A DNA stretch of 64,000 bases, from NCBI RefSeq assembly GCF_005061465.1, contig NZ_LAUS01000002.1:1-64000 (forward strand), read 5' to 3'. Below are positions 20,317 to 29,937 of the stretch, one piece after another; within the stretch, counting starts at the first letter, position 1; the number at the start of each line of letters is the position of its first letter. The stretch is from Mycoplasmopsis bovis 8790. Its GTDB lineage: Bacteria; Bacillota_I; Bacilli_A; Mycoplasmatales; Metamycoplasmataceae. The notes beneath the pieces are model-generated. The model saw nothing but the letters and a program-made list of their open reading frames with translations. It did not search any database and was not told the origin of the DNA. Position numbers and translations under genes: made by a program.

Positions 20317-21028
20317 AATTTATATAGTTGGAACCCCAATTGGGAACCTTAAAGACATAACCTATAGAGCCATTGAAACACTAAGACAAGTTGACTGAAT
20401 AGCATGTGAAGATACTAGAGTAACTTCTAAGCTTTTATCAGCTTATGATATAAAAAAACCACTAGTTATCCATAATAAAAACAATGAAAAAAGTTCAGCT
20501 AAATCCATAATTGATAAATTGATAAGCAACAATCAAAGTATTGCCCTTGTTTCTGATGCTGGGATGCCATTAGTAAATGACCCGGGATTTGAAATTGTGA
20601 AGCTTGCTAATGCGAACAATATAGATATTGAAATTATTCCAGGAGTAAGCGCATCTATTACAGCATTTGCGCTTAGCGGACTTTCAAGCACATTTGTATA
20701 TATGGGATTTCCTAAAGAAAAAGAAGGACAGAGACTTAAGCAAATTGAATCTTTTGGAACTGAACACGCATATGTTTTTTATGTGGGAAACAGCAAAATT
20801 GCAAAATTTTTAAGTGAGATTTATAAAGTTTGAAATAGTGAAGCAACAGTCTTTTTAGCTAGAGAAATGACAAAAATTCATGAGCAGTTTTATTCTGGAA
20901 ATGCAAATGAGGTTCTGGAAGAGTTAGAAAACGGTTCAGCCAAAGGCGAGTTTACAATTGTTGTGAAGATAGAAGAATCTAAAAGAGAAAAAGTAAACAA
21001 GTATGCTGCTTTTTCCAAAGTAAAATAG
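20309..21028 (+). CDS. rsmI: 16S rRNA (cytidine1402-2'-O)-methyltransferase
   Basis: SAM-dependent tetrapyrrole-methylase-fold enzyme that modifies 16S rRNA. 239 residues, shorter than the E. coli protein (286), as usual in mollicutes. Signature motifs: VGTPIGNLKDIT (7-18), ACEDTRVTSKLL near 36, SDAGMPLVNDPG near 87, and EIIPGVSASITAFALSG near 108. Its ATG lies inside the end of holB, so it is coupled. Confidence 0.94.
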
Positions 21029-21167
21029 TCTTAAACAGTTAATAATAAATACAAATTTTTATATGTGTTAATGTTTGCATATTAGCACATTTTTTTATTA
21101 ATGAATTTTACCAATATTCCTTATTTGTAATAAGATTGGAAACATTGGCATTGGTGGAGGAATATTT

Positions 21168-21905
21168 ATGAAAAGAATTAGAAATAGAATATTAACATTT
21201 GGAACAATAACTGTTTTTGCTATTTCGCCTGTGTTTGTTGCCGCTGCTACAACAAAAGGTAAAAAACCAGAAAGTGAAAAGCTAAAGGCACTTCGTTTTA
21301 AAAAGCATGAGTTGGTAACATCAATTAATAAAATAGTTAATGAAGATAATTTATTGCAAAACCAAAATAAGGAATTAGAGAAAAAAATAGAAGCTATGCA
21401 AAAAGAATCTGACCCTAAGGTTAAAAAGATTGAGGGTGAAATAGAAGTAACAAAAAATGAGATTTCTAAACTTAACAGTGAAACCATAGCATTAGAAAAA
21501 GAATTGGATGTTGCTAAAAAAATGTTTAACCAATATGAAAAAATGCGTAATTTTGCTGAGAAAAAAGCTGATGAGTTAGATACTGAGGCTATAGATTTTA
21601 GTGATGATGAAGTTAATGACATAGAAAAAATCAATGAAAAATATGAAGCAGCCAAAACTAAATACGATGAATTAAACGAGAAAATGAATCATACTAAAAG
21701 TACTATAAATCAGAAACAAAAGTCAATTAAATCACTTGAAAAAGATAAGCAAAATATTTTAAATGAGATCGACTCTCTTAAAAGCGAAATTAGCAAAAAT
21801 AAAGAAGAAATCTCAAAGCATGCAAAAGAAATAAATGATTCAAAAACTGAATTAAGCTTAATAGATTCGGATATTAACATTGAGAAAAATAAATTAAAAA
21901 TATAG
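21168..21905 (+). CDS. exported coiled-coil protein, function unknown
   Basis: 245 residues. An N-terminal signal-type segment (KRIRNRILTFGTITVFAISP, then VFVAAATT) has no lipobox Cys, so the protein is secreted after cleavage or held by an uncleaved helix. The rest (about 35-245) is almost entirely charged heptad-like coiled coil with repeated KIE/EIS/SLK patterns. No enzymatic motif. GGTGGAGG (21153-21160) is the ribosome site. It is monocistronic with a strong terminator. A structural or adhesin-stalk role is only a possibility. Confidence 0.75.
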   Translation: MKRIRNRILTFGTITVFAISPVFVAAATTKGKKPESEKLKALRFKKHELVTSINKIVNEDNLLQNQNKELEKKIEAMQKESDPKVKKIEGEIEVTKNEISKLNSETIALEKELDVAKKMFNQYEKMRNFAEKKADELDTEAIDFSDDEVNDIEKINEKYEAAKTKYDELNEKMNHTKSTINQKQKSIKSLEKDKQNILNEIDSLKSEISKNKEEISKHAKEINDSKTELSLIDSDINIEKNKLKI

Positions 21906-21935
21906 AGCAAGCATAAGACACTTGCTCTTTTATTT
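21903..21935 (+). terminator. terminator
   Basis: GAGCAAG (21905-21911) pairs with CTTGCTC (21921-21927), then TTTTATTTTTT. Confidence 0.8.
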
Positions 21936-22079
21936 TTTGGAAATATTTTATTAATTATCAGCCATAAAATTTGCCATAAATTATAAAACTTACTAATTCT
22001 TATGTATGGTAAAATTTGTAAATAATATTATGTTTTTTATTCAATCTAATAATTTATTTTTTTACTTATGGAGGTTTTA

Positions 22080-23753
22080 ATGAACCATATTAATATATTT
22101 GCGCTTGGTGGACTTGATGAGAATGGGAAAAATTGTTATGTTTTTGAAACCTTTGATGAAAAAGGAGAAAACAAAAAGATTTATGTAATTAATTCAGGAG
22201 CCAAAATTCCTATTAATTCAAACAATAAAATTGACACTTTAATTCCTAATTTTAACTATTTAATAAAAAATAAAGATGCCATCCAAGGTGTTTTTATTAC
22301 AGATGTTAAAAATGATTCATTTAGTGCGCTTCCATGGTTGTTAATGAAAATGCCTACAGTTCCTGTTTATACATCTAAATTTAACAAAGTTTTAATTATG
22401 GAAAGGCTTTCTAAATACAAATTAGACTTAAAGAAAGTTAGAATCAACATTTTGGACAGGCCAACAAAAATAGGTGATATTTTTGTAAATCCTATTGAAC
22501 TAGCAGGTTCAATGCCAGGCCATATTGGTCTTGATTTTATAACCCCTAGTGGTGATTATTTATTTATGTTTAACTTTGTTGAAGCTAATTTAGGCATATA
22601 TGGAAACTTGGATTTTGACGAAATGCCTAGAAAGTTTTTTGCAAAAAGAAAAATCAAAGCATTAATTGTCGACTCAGGTAATTCAAATCAAAATTGTAGA
22701 GCTGCTGATAAAATTATTTTGCCAAGAAGTGTTAGAGAAGCATTTTTTAGTGCAAAACCTAATGAAAGAATCATTGTTGGTGCTTACGATGAAGAAATGT
22801 ACTCAATAAGTCAAATTTTAGACTTTGCTTATGAAGCTAAAAGACCAGTGATTGCTTATGGTAAAACTTATGGACAAGTGCTAAGTTTGATAAAGTCAGT
22901 TGTTCCTGATTTAAAGTTGCCTAAAATTTTGGATTATAAGTATGCAAACAAGGTGAAAAATGCTGTTATTTTAGTAACCGGAACTGTAGAAAGATTGCAC
23001 TCTAGATTTGCAAGAATTACAGACAATAATGATGTTTATTTAAAGCTTCATGAAAGCGATACAGTCATAATGATTGCTCCTGCAATTAATGGGCTAGAGT
23101 CATTAGAAGCTGTTGTTTTGGACGACATAGCTAGAGTTAGCCCAAAAGTTATGGAGTTAAATAACTTTGAATTCTTTCACCATCATCCAGCTAGAGAGGA
23201 TTTAGCTAAGCTAATAAATATTTTAAAACCTGAATATGTAGTTCCTGCACAAGGGTTATATAGATATTTGCAAGACGCACAAAGATATATAGTTAAGAAT
23301 GTAGGATTCAATCCTAAGAATGTTTTATTATTGCAAAATGGTCAGATTGCTCACTTTGACAATGGAAAACTTGGTTCATATAAGAGAAAAATAAAAGAAG
23401 TCGGGGACGTTATTGTTGATGGCTTTGGTGTTGGCGACATAAATACAGAAGTCTTAAATGAACGGGAAGTTTTAGGACGTGAAGGAGTTGTGTTAGTTGC
23501 TGTTAGATATAATCCAGTTAAGAAAAAGCTTATTGGTAAAATTCAAATTAACACAGTTGGTGTTATAAGCAAGGACGAAAAGTCTGAAGCAAATGATATA
23601 GTTAAGTCAACACTTTTAAGTGTAATTGAAAGTAAAAAATTTGAAAGCTTAAGAGAGTTTCAAAATGTTTGCAGACAAGCTATTAGAAAGAAAATATTTA
23701 AAACATATAGCAAAGAACCTATTGTAGTTGTTTCAGTTGTAGCAATGCAATAA
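22080..23753 (+). CDS. RNase J-family protein with degenerate active site
   Basis: 557 residues with full-length RNase J architecture: metallo-beta-lactamase, beta-CASP and C-terminal domains. Key landmarks are recognisable but every metal-ligand motif is altered. The HxHxDH site is TDVKNDS (74-80; only Asp79 remains). The next His motif is SMPGHIG, the GDxxFD motif is MFNFVEAN, the HxSGHA site is FFHHHPARED, and the final His segment (PVHGEYRH in active enzymes) is PAQGLYRY. From family knowledge this should not hydrolyse RNA; it probably partners an active RNase J encoded elsewhere. GGAGGT at 22070-22075 sets the ATG at 22080, not the in-frame ATG at 22068. Confidence 0.85.
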   Translation: MNHINIFALGGLDENGKNCYVFETFDEKGENKKIYVINSGAKIPINSNNKIDTLIPNFNYLIKNKDAIQGVFITDVKNDSFSALPWLLMKMPTVPVYTSKFNKVLIMERLSKYKLDLKKVRINILDRPTKIGDIFVNPIELAGSMPGHIGLDFITPSGDYLFMFNFVEANLGIYGNLDFDEMPRKFFAKRKIKALIVDSGNSNQNCRAADKIILPRSVREAFFSAKPNERIIVGAYDEEMYSISQILDFAYEAKRPVIAYGKTYGQVLSLIKSVVPDLKLPKILDYKYANKVKNAVILVTGTVERLHSRFARITDNNDVYLKLHESDTVIMIAPAINGLESLEAVVLDDIARVSPKVMELNNFEFFHHHPAREDLAKLINILKPEYVVPAQGLYRYLQDAQRYIVKNVGFNPKNVLLLQNGQIAHFDNGKLGSYKRKIKEVGDVIVDGFGVGDINTEVLNEREVLGREGVVLVAVRYNPVKKKLIGKIQINTVGVISKDEKSEANDIVKSTLLSVIESKKFESLREFQNVCRQAIRKKIFKTYSKEPIVVVSVVAMQ

Positions 23754-23778
23754 TTTTTCTAAAATACCTATAAAATAG

Positions 23779-23803
23779 CAAAAAAGTGAAAAACTCACTT
23801 TTT
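23779..23803. terminator. bidirectional terminator
   Basis: AAAAAAGTGA and TCACTTTTTT flank a short AAAAC loop between converging genes. The variant motif CTATAAAATAG lies just upstream (23769-23779). Confidence 0.7.
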
Positions 23804-24414
23804 TATTTATTCTTTTTTTTGTATTTTGAGGCTCTGAATTTCTTTGCAATTGAACAATCTTTTTTGCCTAAATCAATGTAATAATTTATTATTTCTTCAT
23901 TAAAGAAGTAGCCTTGTCTTTCATAATGTTGCATAACTTCTTGAGTTCCTTCTCAAACTAACTGCTTTAGTTTATCAGGGTAATTATAAATTTTTGAGTT
24001 TTCTTTAAACTCTTCGCTGTCAACAATAGAAACAGTGTTTGATGGGTAAGCTTTTATGTCAAGATCTAAGTCTATAAACTTGATTGTATTGTCTTCATAA
24101 ACAGGATATGAGGCAACATTAATATATGAATAATTTTGCTTTTTGCTAGGTTTTAAAAGAATAAGAGCATTATACATTGAATGTTTTGGAAGAAATCATA
24201 ATACGTAGTCTCTATAAACTCAATTATGATTATTTTGCTCGCTAACTCTTGTTTTATACATTAATAGAACATAGTGTTTATTAGTGTTTCTAAGAACCTT
24301 AACACCATTTCATTGTCTATATAATGTGCCATCATATTTATAGGCTTGCACATCTATAATAGATCCTTCAACAGGGAACGAAATTCTCTTGTCACTATTC
24401 TGATCGGCAATCAT
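23803..24414 (-). CDS. DUF402 (YgaC/Ntdp-like) protein
   Basis: 203 residues. It matches the DUF402 family, whose B. subtilis/S. aureus members hydrolyse nucleoside tri- and diphosphates in vitro. Shared landmarks: VQAYKYDGTLYRQW near residue 22, YVLWFLPKHSMYN near 70, YINVASYPVYED, KFIDLDLDIKAYP near 115 and IVDSEEF. The acidic cluster DLDLD is the predicted metal site. Trp codons are mostly TGA. GAGGGGAG precedes the ATG. Confidence 0.82.
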
Positions 24415-24655
24415 AGCTCCCCCTCGCTACGAGAATTTATTGTAATTTTTAGTATTTTGTAATCATTTATCTATACAGATTTAGCTATTAGAAATTTAAT
24501 ATTTTAAGTTATTGAAAAATGTACTGTATTTTGTAGATACATTATTATTATATTGTAAAAGGCTTAAAATTTAAGAAAGGCAATAAGACAATTGGATAAT
24601 GTATATAAGCAAGCATAAACCATATTAATGTTTTGTTGATAATAATATGCCTTTG

Positions 24656-24694
24656 CTATAATTAAATAAGGTAGGTAAAGACTTATCTACTAAG
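24656..24694 (+). promoter_or_regulatory. promoter and leader hairpin of the 71-aa gene
   Basis: A TATAAT-type box lies around 24656-24662. The leader then contains GTAGGTAA and TTATCTAC (about 24671-24690) forming a hairpin immediately before AAGGAG. Confidence 0.4.
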
Positions 24695-24701
24695 GAGATT
24701 T

Positions 24702-24917
24702 ATGTACAAGTATAAAGCTAAATTAATTGTCAACCAAGAAATCATTGCAACTGCAAATAGCTTGGAAGATATTGAAGCTGCTGTTCTAGGATACCGTCGT
24801 AAACAAAAAGTTGGCGACCATACTAGTGGTAATGAAAAAGTAGAGATAATTCATGTTGAAAGAGATTCTCTAAAAGGAAAACATAAATCTAAGGAAGTTG
24901 TATTAAAAGTTATTTAA
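24702..24917 (+). CDS. 71-residue conserved-looking small protein, function unknown
   Basis: A compact protein with alternating beta/alpha pattern: YKYKAKLIVNQEIIATAN, a helix SLEDIEAAVLGYRRKQK, then EKVEIIHVERDSLKGKHKSKEVVLKVI. A strong AAGGAG ribosome site, its own -10 box, and a clean terminator argue that it is a real, well-expressed gene. I do not recognise the family. Confidence 0.75.
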   Translation: MYKYKAKLIVNQEIIATANSLEDIEAAVLGYRRKQKVGDHTSGNEKVEIIHVERDSLKGKHKSKEVVLKVI

Positions 24918-24928
24918 TATTAATTCAG

Positions 24929-24955
24929 GCAGTGGAATAATTTCCACTGCTTTTT
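24929..24955 (+). terminator. terminator
   Basis: GCAGTGGAA (24929-24937) and TTCCACTGC (24942-24950) make a 9-bp stem followed by TTTTT. Confidence 0.85.
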
Positions 24956-24971
24956 GATACAATTTATATAA

Positions 24972-25589
24972 ATGAGATTGCGTTATGATAAAAATGCTGA
25001 AAGCAAACTAGAATTATCTAATTATCTAATAAAACAGAGTGATTCGAAAATTTTGCTTGATGATAAAACAGTGTTAGAAATTGGTATGGGTAAAGGCGAG
25101 ATGATTGTTGAATTAGCAAAAGCTCATCCTGAATTGAAGTTTATTGGTCTAGAAAAGTATGCAACTGTTGCAGCTAAATGTATTTCTAAGGCAAATGAAT
25201 ACAAACTTTCTAATTTCAAAATATTAATTGATGATGCAAACAAAATTCATGAACTTTTTGAAGGAGAGTGCAAAGTTATTTGGTTAACATTTAGCGATCC
25301 TTGGCCTAAGGCTAGACACGAGAAAAGACGTCTTACGCATCCTTCATTTTTAGAAAGATATAAAAAAATTCTTGCCAAAGACGGGATTTTAAAATTTAAA
25401 AGTGATAATGATGAACTTTATGAATTTTCGCTTATGTCCCTACAAAACAGCCATTGAAGGATTATAGACTTTGGCACAGATTTACATAAAACCATACATA
25501 ATGATGACAATTGCCAAACTGGCTATGAAAAGAAGTGATCGTCTAAAGGTAAAAATATTAATTTTATATTTGCACAAAAAGGTGAGTAA
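24972..25589 (+). CDS. trmB: tRNA (guanine-N7-)-methyltransferase
   Basis: Methylates G46 of tRNAs. 205 residues with the SAM motif VLEIGMGKGEMIVELA near 37-52 and the signature TFSDPWPKARHEKRRLTHP near 115-133, followed by the catalytic Asp-containing LKFKSDNDELYEFS. One Trp is TGA. The ATG follows the previous terminator by only about 17 bases. TACAAT at 24958-24963 lies eight bases upstream with no ribosome site, another leaderless-type start. Confidence 0.94.
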
Positions 25590-25595
25590 TAACTA

Positions 25596-26249
25596 ATGCA
25601 CGAAGAAGAAATGTCACAAAAAGTTAAGCCATCATTTTGAAGAGTTCTTTGATTCATTATTTTCACATCATTCATTGGCTTTGGTGGTGGAAATGCTTTA
25701 TTGCCAATCTTTAAAAGATATTCAGTTGATAAATATCGCTGATTAAGTGAAAAAGAGTTTGAAGAAAATGTTATTTTAACTAATATGCTTCCTGGTGCTT
25801 CTGTTATTGAGGCATTGAGTTATATTGCTTTTAAGACTCTTGGTTTTTGAAAGGCAATGATTGTTATAGTATTTGGTGTATTGCCACATGTAATTTTTGG
25901 ATTTTTAATTTTTTACTTTACCAAGTACATTCCACTAAAGTATCTTTTTGTAATAGAAGTTGCAGTTTTATCAACAATCATAGGCTCATTAATAATATTT
26001 ATTTATAACTATGTTAAAAAAGGGTTAAAAGCTATAAAACAGTGACTATGGTTTGTGTTGTTTTTAATAACCTTTGCTTATGCTCTTTTTGTTCCAGCTC
26101 CTTATAATATGCCAGTTATTATTATGGTAACAATCATGCTTATTTTTACAATTGTTTACTTTTCGCGCAAAAAAGTAATCAGAAACAAAAGGAATAATAA
26201 AGCCGATTTGATTGATACACATAAAAATCACAAGAAAGGTGGTAGATAA
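25596..26249 (+). CDS. chromate-transporter family protein, N-terminal-type half
   Basis: 217 residues with six or so TM segments. The CHR-family motif FIGFGGGNALLPIF lies near residues 25-40 and NMLPGASVIEALSYIAFKTLG near 66-85. Family members occur as single long proteins or, as here, as two adjacent half-size genes forming a heterodimer. It overlaps its partner by one base. The C-terminus is basic and cytosolic. The substrate in mycoplasmas is unknown; the chromate name is only from distant homologues. It contains the recurrent motif at 26032-26042 in coding DNA. Confidence 0.85.
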
Positions 26250-26917
26250 TGACCTTTTTAATGATTTTGACCACCATTGTGTTTATTATATTTATCAGCT
26301 TATCTGTATTTGGCGGCGGACAGATCTTTATGCCTATATTTAGCTGACTTTGGGAATTTTTGAATACTCATTTTAGCACAAACATAGACAGCCAAACAGT
26401 GTCTAATTTGTTTACAATTAGTAATGCCACACCAGGTGTTTTTTCAACTAAATTAGCTTTTGCTTCTGGTTATTTAGTAGCAAATGGTCATTGATGAGGA
26501 TTTATATTTACATTCTTTACTTATCTAACATTTGTTCTGGTTCCGTTTTTTGCAATGTACTTTTCAATGAAGCTAATGACTAGTAAAAACAAGTCTCCAT
26601 TTTTACAAGGCTTAGTAAAAATTATGAACCCAATAATTGTTGGTATTATCGGTGCCTTAATTATTCAACTTTTAATAGGCATAGCATTTCCGCAAGTTAT
26701 TTTTAATAAGTCAATTAGTGAATATGCAAAAGTAAATAAAATGAAGATAAAGGCTCAATATTTTGAAAAAATAGGTATGCCAATATTGTTCATCTATGTC
26801 TTGTTTACAGTTATATTCTCATCAATTATGTACAAAAAGAAATTCCCGGTTATATTGCTTATATTGATTAATATTGCGTGCTCTTTCTTAGTATTTTGTC
26901 CTTGATTAGTTAATTAA
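26249..26917 (+). CDS. chromate-transporter family protein, second half
   Basis: 222 residues. The same CHR pattern is in SVFGGGQIFMPIF (about 17-29) and NATPGVFSTKLAFASGYLVAN near 62. It is coupled to the first half by the TAATG overlap. Several Trp are TGA. A cytoplasmic linker MTSKNKSPF lies before the last TM group. Predicted to pair in antiparallel fashion with the 25596 product. Confidence 0.85.
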
Positions 26918-26951
26918 AATATTTAACTAATAATTTATAATTTGAAAACAT

Positions 26952-27869
26952 ATGATTCAATTAGAAGTTAAATATAAAGAAAGAATTGACAAATACATAA
27001 GTGATAATTCAGAAATCACTAGAAATGATGCAAAAGCTTTAATTGAGCAAGAAGCTGTTTATATTGATGATAAAAAATTTGTCAGAAAGCCTAATTATAT
27101 GGTGCGTGAGGGAATGGTTATAACCATTTTGAGACTACTTGAAAAAGAAACAAGTATTGAAGCAGTCGATATGCCATTAGATATTAGGTATGAAGATGAT
27201 AATCTTATGGTCTTGAATAAGCCTAGTGGACTAGTTGTGCATCCTGCACCGGGACATCTAAATGACACATTAGTTAATGCTCTTATGTATCATTTTAAAA
27301 ATAACTTATCAGATACAAATGGACTGTTACGTCTAGGAATAGTGCACAGGATTGATAAAGACACTAGTGGATTGTTAATTATTGCTAAGGATAATGAAAC
27401 ACATAATGAGTTAGCAAAAATGCTAAAAAATCATCAAATAAAACGCACTTATATTGCAATTTGTGAAGGCATTTTACCTAATAAAGTGACAAAAATTAAT
27501 TTGCCAATTCAAAGGGATGCTAAGAATAGAAAATTAATGAGCATACATAAAGACGGCAAGAGCTCTGTAACATATGTTCATTTGCTAAAAAGTTTTTATA
27601 TAGATAATAAACCTTATTCGTTGGTAAAGTGTGAGTTAGAGACAGGAAGAACACATCAAATTAGGGTTCATTTAGCCTATATCAAGCACCCTGTTTATGG
27701 TGATAATATTTATGGTTCGCATGTTGATGATTTTAATCAAAGATTGCATGCTTATAGACTAAGTTTTATACATCCAATTTCAAAAAAACAAGTTGATGTA
27801 TACTCAGATATACCTAGCGAATTTTATATTGCTGAATATGATTATGAATTATTAAAAAACAATAATTAA
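26952..27869 (+). CDS. RluA-family pseudouridine synthase
   Basis: Isomerises uridines in rRNA. The 305-residue protein has an N-terminal S4 RNA-binding domain (about 10-60) and the catalytic domain with HRIDKDTSGLLIIAKD near residue 137-152, which holds the catalytic Asp, plus ETGRTHQIRVHLAYIKHPVYGD near 236. It most resembles RluD/RluC types. Which position it modifies cannot be read from sequence. Confidence 0.92.
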   Translation: MIQLEVKYKERIDKYISDNSEITRNDAKALIEQEAVYIDDKKFVRKPNYMVREGMVITILRLLEKETSIEAVDMPLDIRYEDDNLMVLNKPSGLVVHPAPGHLNDTLVNALMYHFKNNLSDTNGLLRLGIVHRIDKDTSGLLIIAKDNETHNELAKMLKNHQIKRTYIAICEGILPNKVTKINLPIQRDAKNRKLMSIHKDGKSSVTYVHLLKSFYIDNKPYSLVKCELETGRTHQIRVHLAYIKHPVYGDNIYGSHVDDFNQRLHAYRLSFIHPISKKQVDVYSDIPSEFYIAEYDYELLKNNN

Positions 27870-27916
27870 TAATATATTATTTAGAAATAATATTAATATT
27901 TTCCCTAAGGAGAATT

Positions 27917-28972
27917 ATGTTTGATAACCACTTCAGATTTGAAGCGTCATTCGATGGATTATGAAAGCACGAAAAGAAAACTTTTCGTCCAATTTTTATT
28001 GCAACCTTTGTATCGTTTATCTTGCTTATTCTGTATTTTATAGTTATGGCTTCATTTGACCTCGCATACATTAAAGTTGCTGGTCAAGCATTTGAAGAAA
28101 ACCCTCCAAAAGGATTTTCTCCTGATTATATGAAAAGCATGCACTTATTTTGAATAATATTTAAGTATGTTGCATCGGCTGGTATTATAGTTTCGACAAT
28201 TTTAATGTTTATGTCTGTTTTACACGGATATAAGAAAAAAAACTTTGCAAAGATTTATACTTGACCACTAACTATTTACTTCATAATTTTATTTGTTAAT
28301 ATATGAAATTCTGTGTCTGCAATTATTCAAGGCAGAGATATTAATGCCTCAGGCATAAAGGATTTTAGCACTTACATTTTAGTAAGAATAATACTAACTA
28401 TTTTGTTCACAATTATTTTGGCTGTTGCATACTTTGTCTTTGTAAGAAGATATATGTTTATTAAGGCTGCTTACATTACTGTTCAAAGATATGAAGAAGC
28501 ACAAAAGCAATTAGAAGAAAACCCAGAGCTTAGAGAACTTGTTCAAAATATTCAAGCTGCTTTCGGTGGTGATTTAAGTTCTAAAACTAGAGAGTCTGAT
28601 AGTTATTCAGCAGAAAACGAGAATGAATCAGATGAAGCTAATGAAAAGATAGATGATAATAATGAGGCTAATCCAGCTAAGATAGTTAGAGAAAAGAACT
28701 ATGAACGTTTAATGAACTTGCCAAACGAAAAACTTTATGATGCCGCTCAAAAGCTATATATTTCTGGCTACCAAAGTATGGAAAAAGCCACTTTAGCTAA
28801 TTTGATCTTAGATATTTTAGAACAACAAGAAACTAAGAAACGTGCTGAAAAAGAAAATGCTAAAAATGATGAAAATGCCAATAAATCAGGCTCAGATGGC
28901 GAAATAGTTGAAGCCGAAGTAAGAGAAATTTCTGAAAATGATGATAGCGAAAAGAAGGATGAACTTAAATAG
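27917..28972 (+). CDS. membrane protein with charged C-terminal domain, function unknown
   Basis: 351 residues. Four TM helices (about 28-50, 80-103, 117-134 and 153-180). A long cytoplasmic tail follows: a helix, an acidic Glu/Asn/Ser stretch, and a compact segment RLMNLPNEKLYDAAQKLYIS then GYQSMEKATLANLILDIL. That segment resembles the Rho_N/SAP-like nucleic-acid-binding helix-turn-helix. The tail ends in another acidic stretch. AAGGAG precedes the ATG at 27917. The anchor-plus-Rho_N combination suggests membrane tethering of nucleic acid, which is an inference. Confidence 0.72.
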
Positions 28973-29000
28973 TTCATCTTCTTTATTTTAAGGATGTAAA

Positions 29001-29624
29001 ATGTTAGATTACGAGCTTAAAAATTGCAATGATTATAAGCTTATTGCCGGCTTAGATGAGGCAGGTAGGGGATGTTGTGCTGGGCCATTAGTTGTTGCAT
29101 CTGTAATAATGCCTAAGAATTATGTTAATGAAAGAATAAATGATTCAAAAAAACTTAGTTCTAAACAAAGAGAGATACTTTTTGATGAAATTCTAAACAA
29201 CTGCATTGATTATTATATTCTTACGTTACCAGCACCATATGTGGATGAGCATAATCCAAAGCAAAGCTCTAAAAATGGTATGAAAATTTGCATTGATTCA
29301 TTAAAAACCAAGCCCGAAATAGTTATTACTGACTTTGAGAAAATTGACCACTTAGACATTAAACAAATTAATTTAGTTAAGGGTGATTCCATAAGCTTCA
29401 ATGTTGCTTGTGCTTCTATTTTAGCTAAAGTCACTAGAGACAGATATATGATTAAGATTTCTGATAAATTCAAAGAATATGAATTTGAAGAACATAAAGG
29501 ATATTGCACAAAAAAACATACTGACGCAATAATTAAATATGGCGTAACTGCTGAACACAGATTAACATATAAAAATGTTAGAGAGGCAATGAGTATTTTT
29601 GAGCAAGCCAAACAAAATAAATAA
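29001..29624 (+). CDS. rnhB: ribonuclease HII
   Basis: Removes ribonucleotides from DNA:RNA hybrids. 207 residues. Catalytic motif GLDEAGRGCCAGP (16-28; Asp, Glu), a third acidic residue in ITDFEKIDHLD near 115, and KVTRDRYM plus HKGYCTKKH further on. It starts 28 bases after the preceding gene, with AAGGATG as ribosome site. Confidence 0.94.
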   Translation: MLDYELKNCNDYKLIAGLDEAGRGCCAGPLVVASVIMPKNYVNERINDSKKLSSKQREILFDEILNNCIDYYILTLPAPYVDEHNPKQSSKNGMKICIDSLKTKPEIVITDFEKIDHLDIKQINLVKGDSISFNVACASILAKVTRDRYMIKISDKFKEYEFEEHKGYCTKKHTDAIIKYGVTAEHRLTYKNVREAMSIFEQAKQNK

Positions 29625-29669
29625 AGCACATGAATCACTTTAAATGAAGAAGAAAATTTATACAACATC

Positions 29670-29697
29670 ACACATATTGCTATGTGTAATTTTTTAC
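29670..29697 (+). terminator. terminator after rnhB
   Basis: ACACATA (29670-29676) and TATGTGT (29681-29687), followed by AATTTTTT. Confidence 0.65.
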
Positions 29698-29831
29698 ATT
29701 GATTTGCAACAAGTTAAAAAACACCATAAAACAGAAATATTAGGGAAAATTATCACTTTATCTTTCATAAATTAACGTGCTTTATTTTAAACTAATATAT
29801 CGAAAAAATCTCTGTGTAGAGCATGAATTTA

Positions 29832-29923
29832 CAAATATGGCAAAATATTCTATGAAAATTTGGTAAAATTTTTATATAAAAATTGGTAAAGTTTTTAACC
29901 AAAATTTGGTAAACTATCCAACA
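29832..29923 (+). repeat. 23-bp tandem repeats upstream of the ATPase
   Basis: Units begin at 29832, 29855, 29878 and 29901, a strict 23-base period. Units 2-4 share AAAA(T/A)TTGGTAAA; unit 1 is degenerate (CAAATATGGCAAA). The array ends 14 bases before the ATG. It is likely an operator for a cooperatively binding regulator, or the promoter itself. Confidence 0.7.
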
Positions 29924-29937
29924 AAAGGCAAGTAATT

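Larger units (their letters stand above)
29625..29937. other. intergenic region rnhB to DUF4143 ATPase
   Basis: Holds the rnhB terminator, a near-copy of the recurrent motif (CATAAAACAG around 29726), and the 23-bp tandem repeat array. I see no gene. Confidence 0.7.

Noticed and set aside
22068-22079. In-frame ATG at 22068 as start of the RNase J paralogue
   Set aside because: It overlaps GGAGGT, which is the ribosome site for the ATG at 22080.
29832-29923. CRISPR-like array
   Set aside because: The 23-bp units are contiguous with no unique spacers and no cas genes are nearby. It is a tandem repeat.
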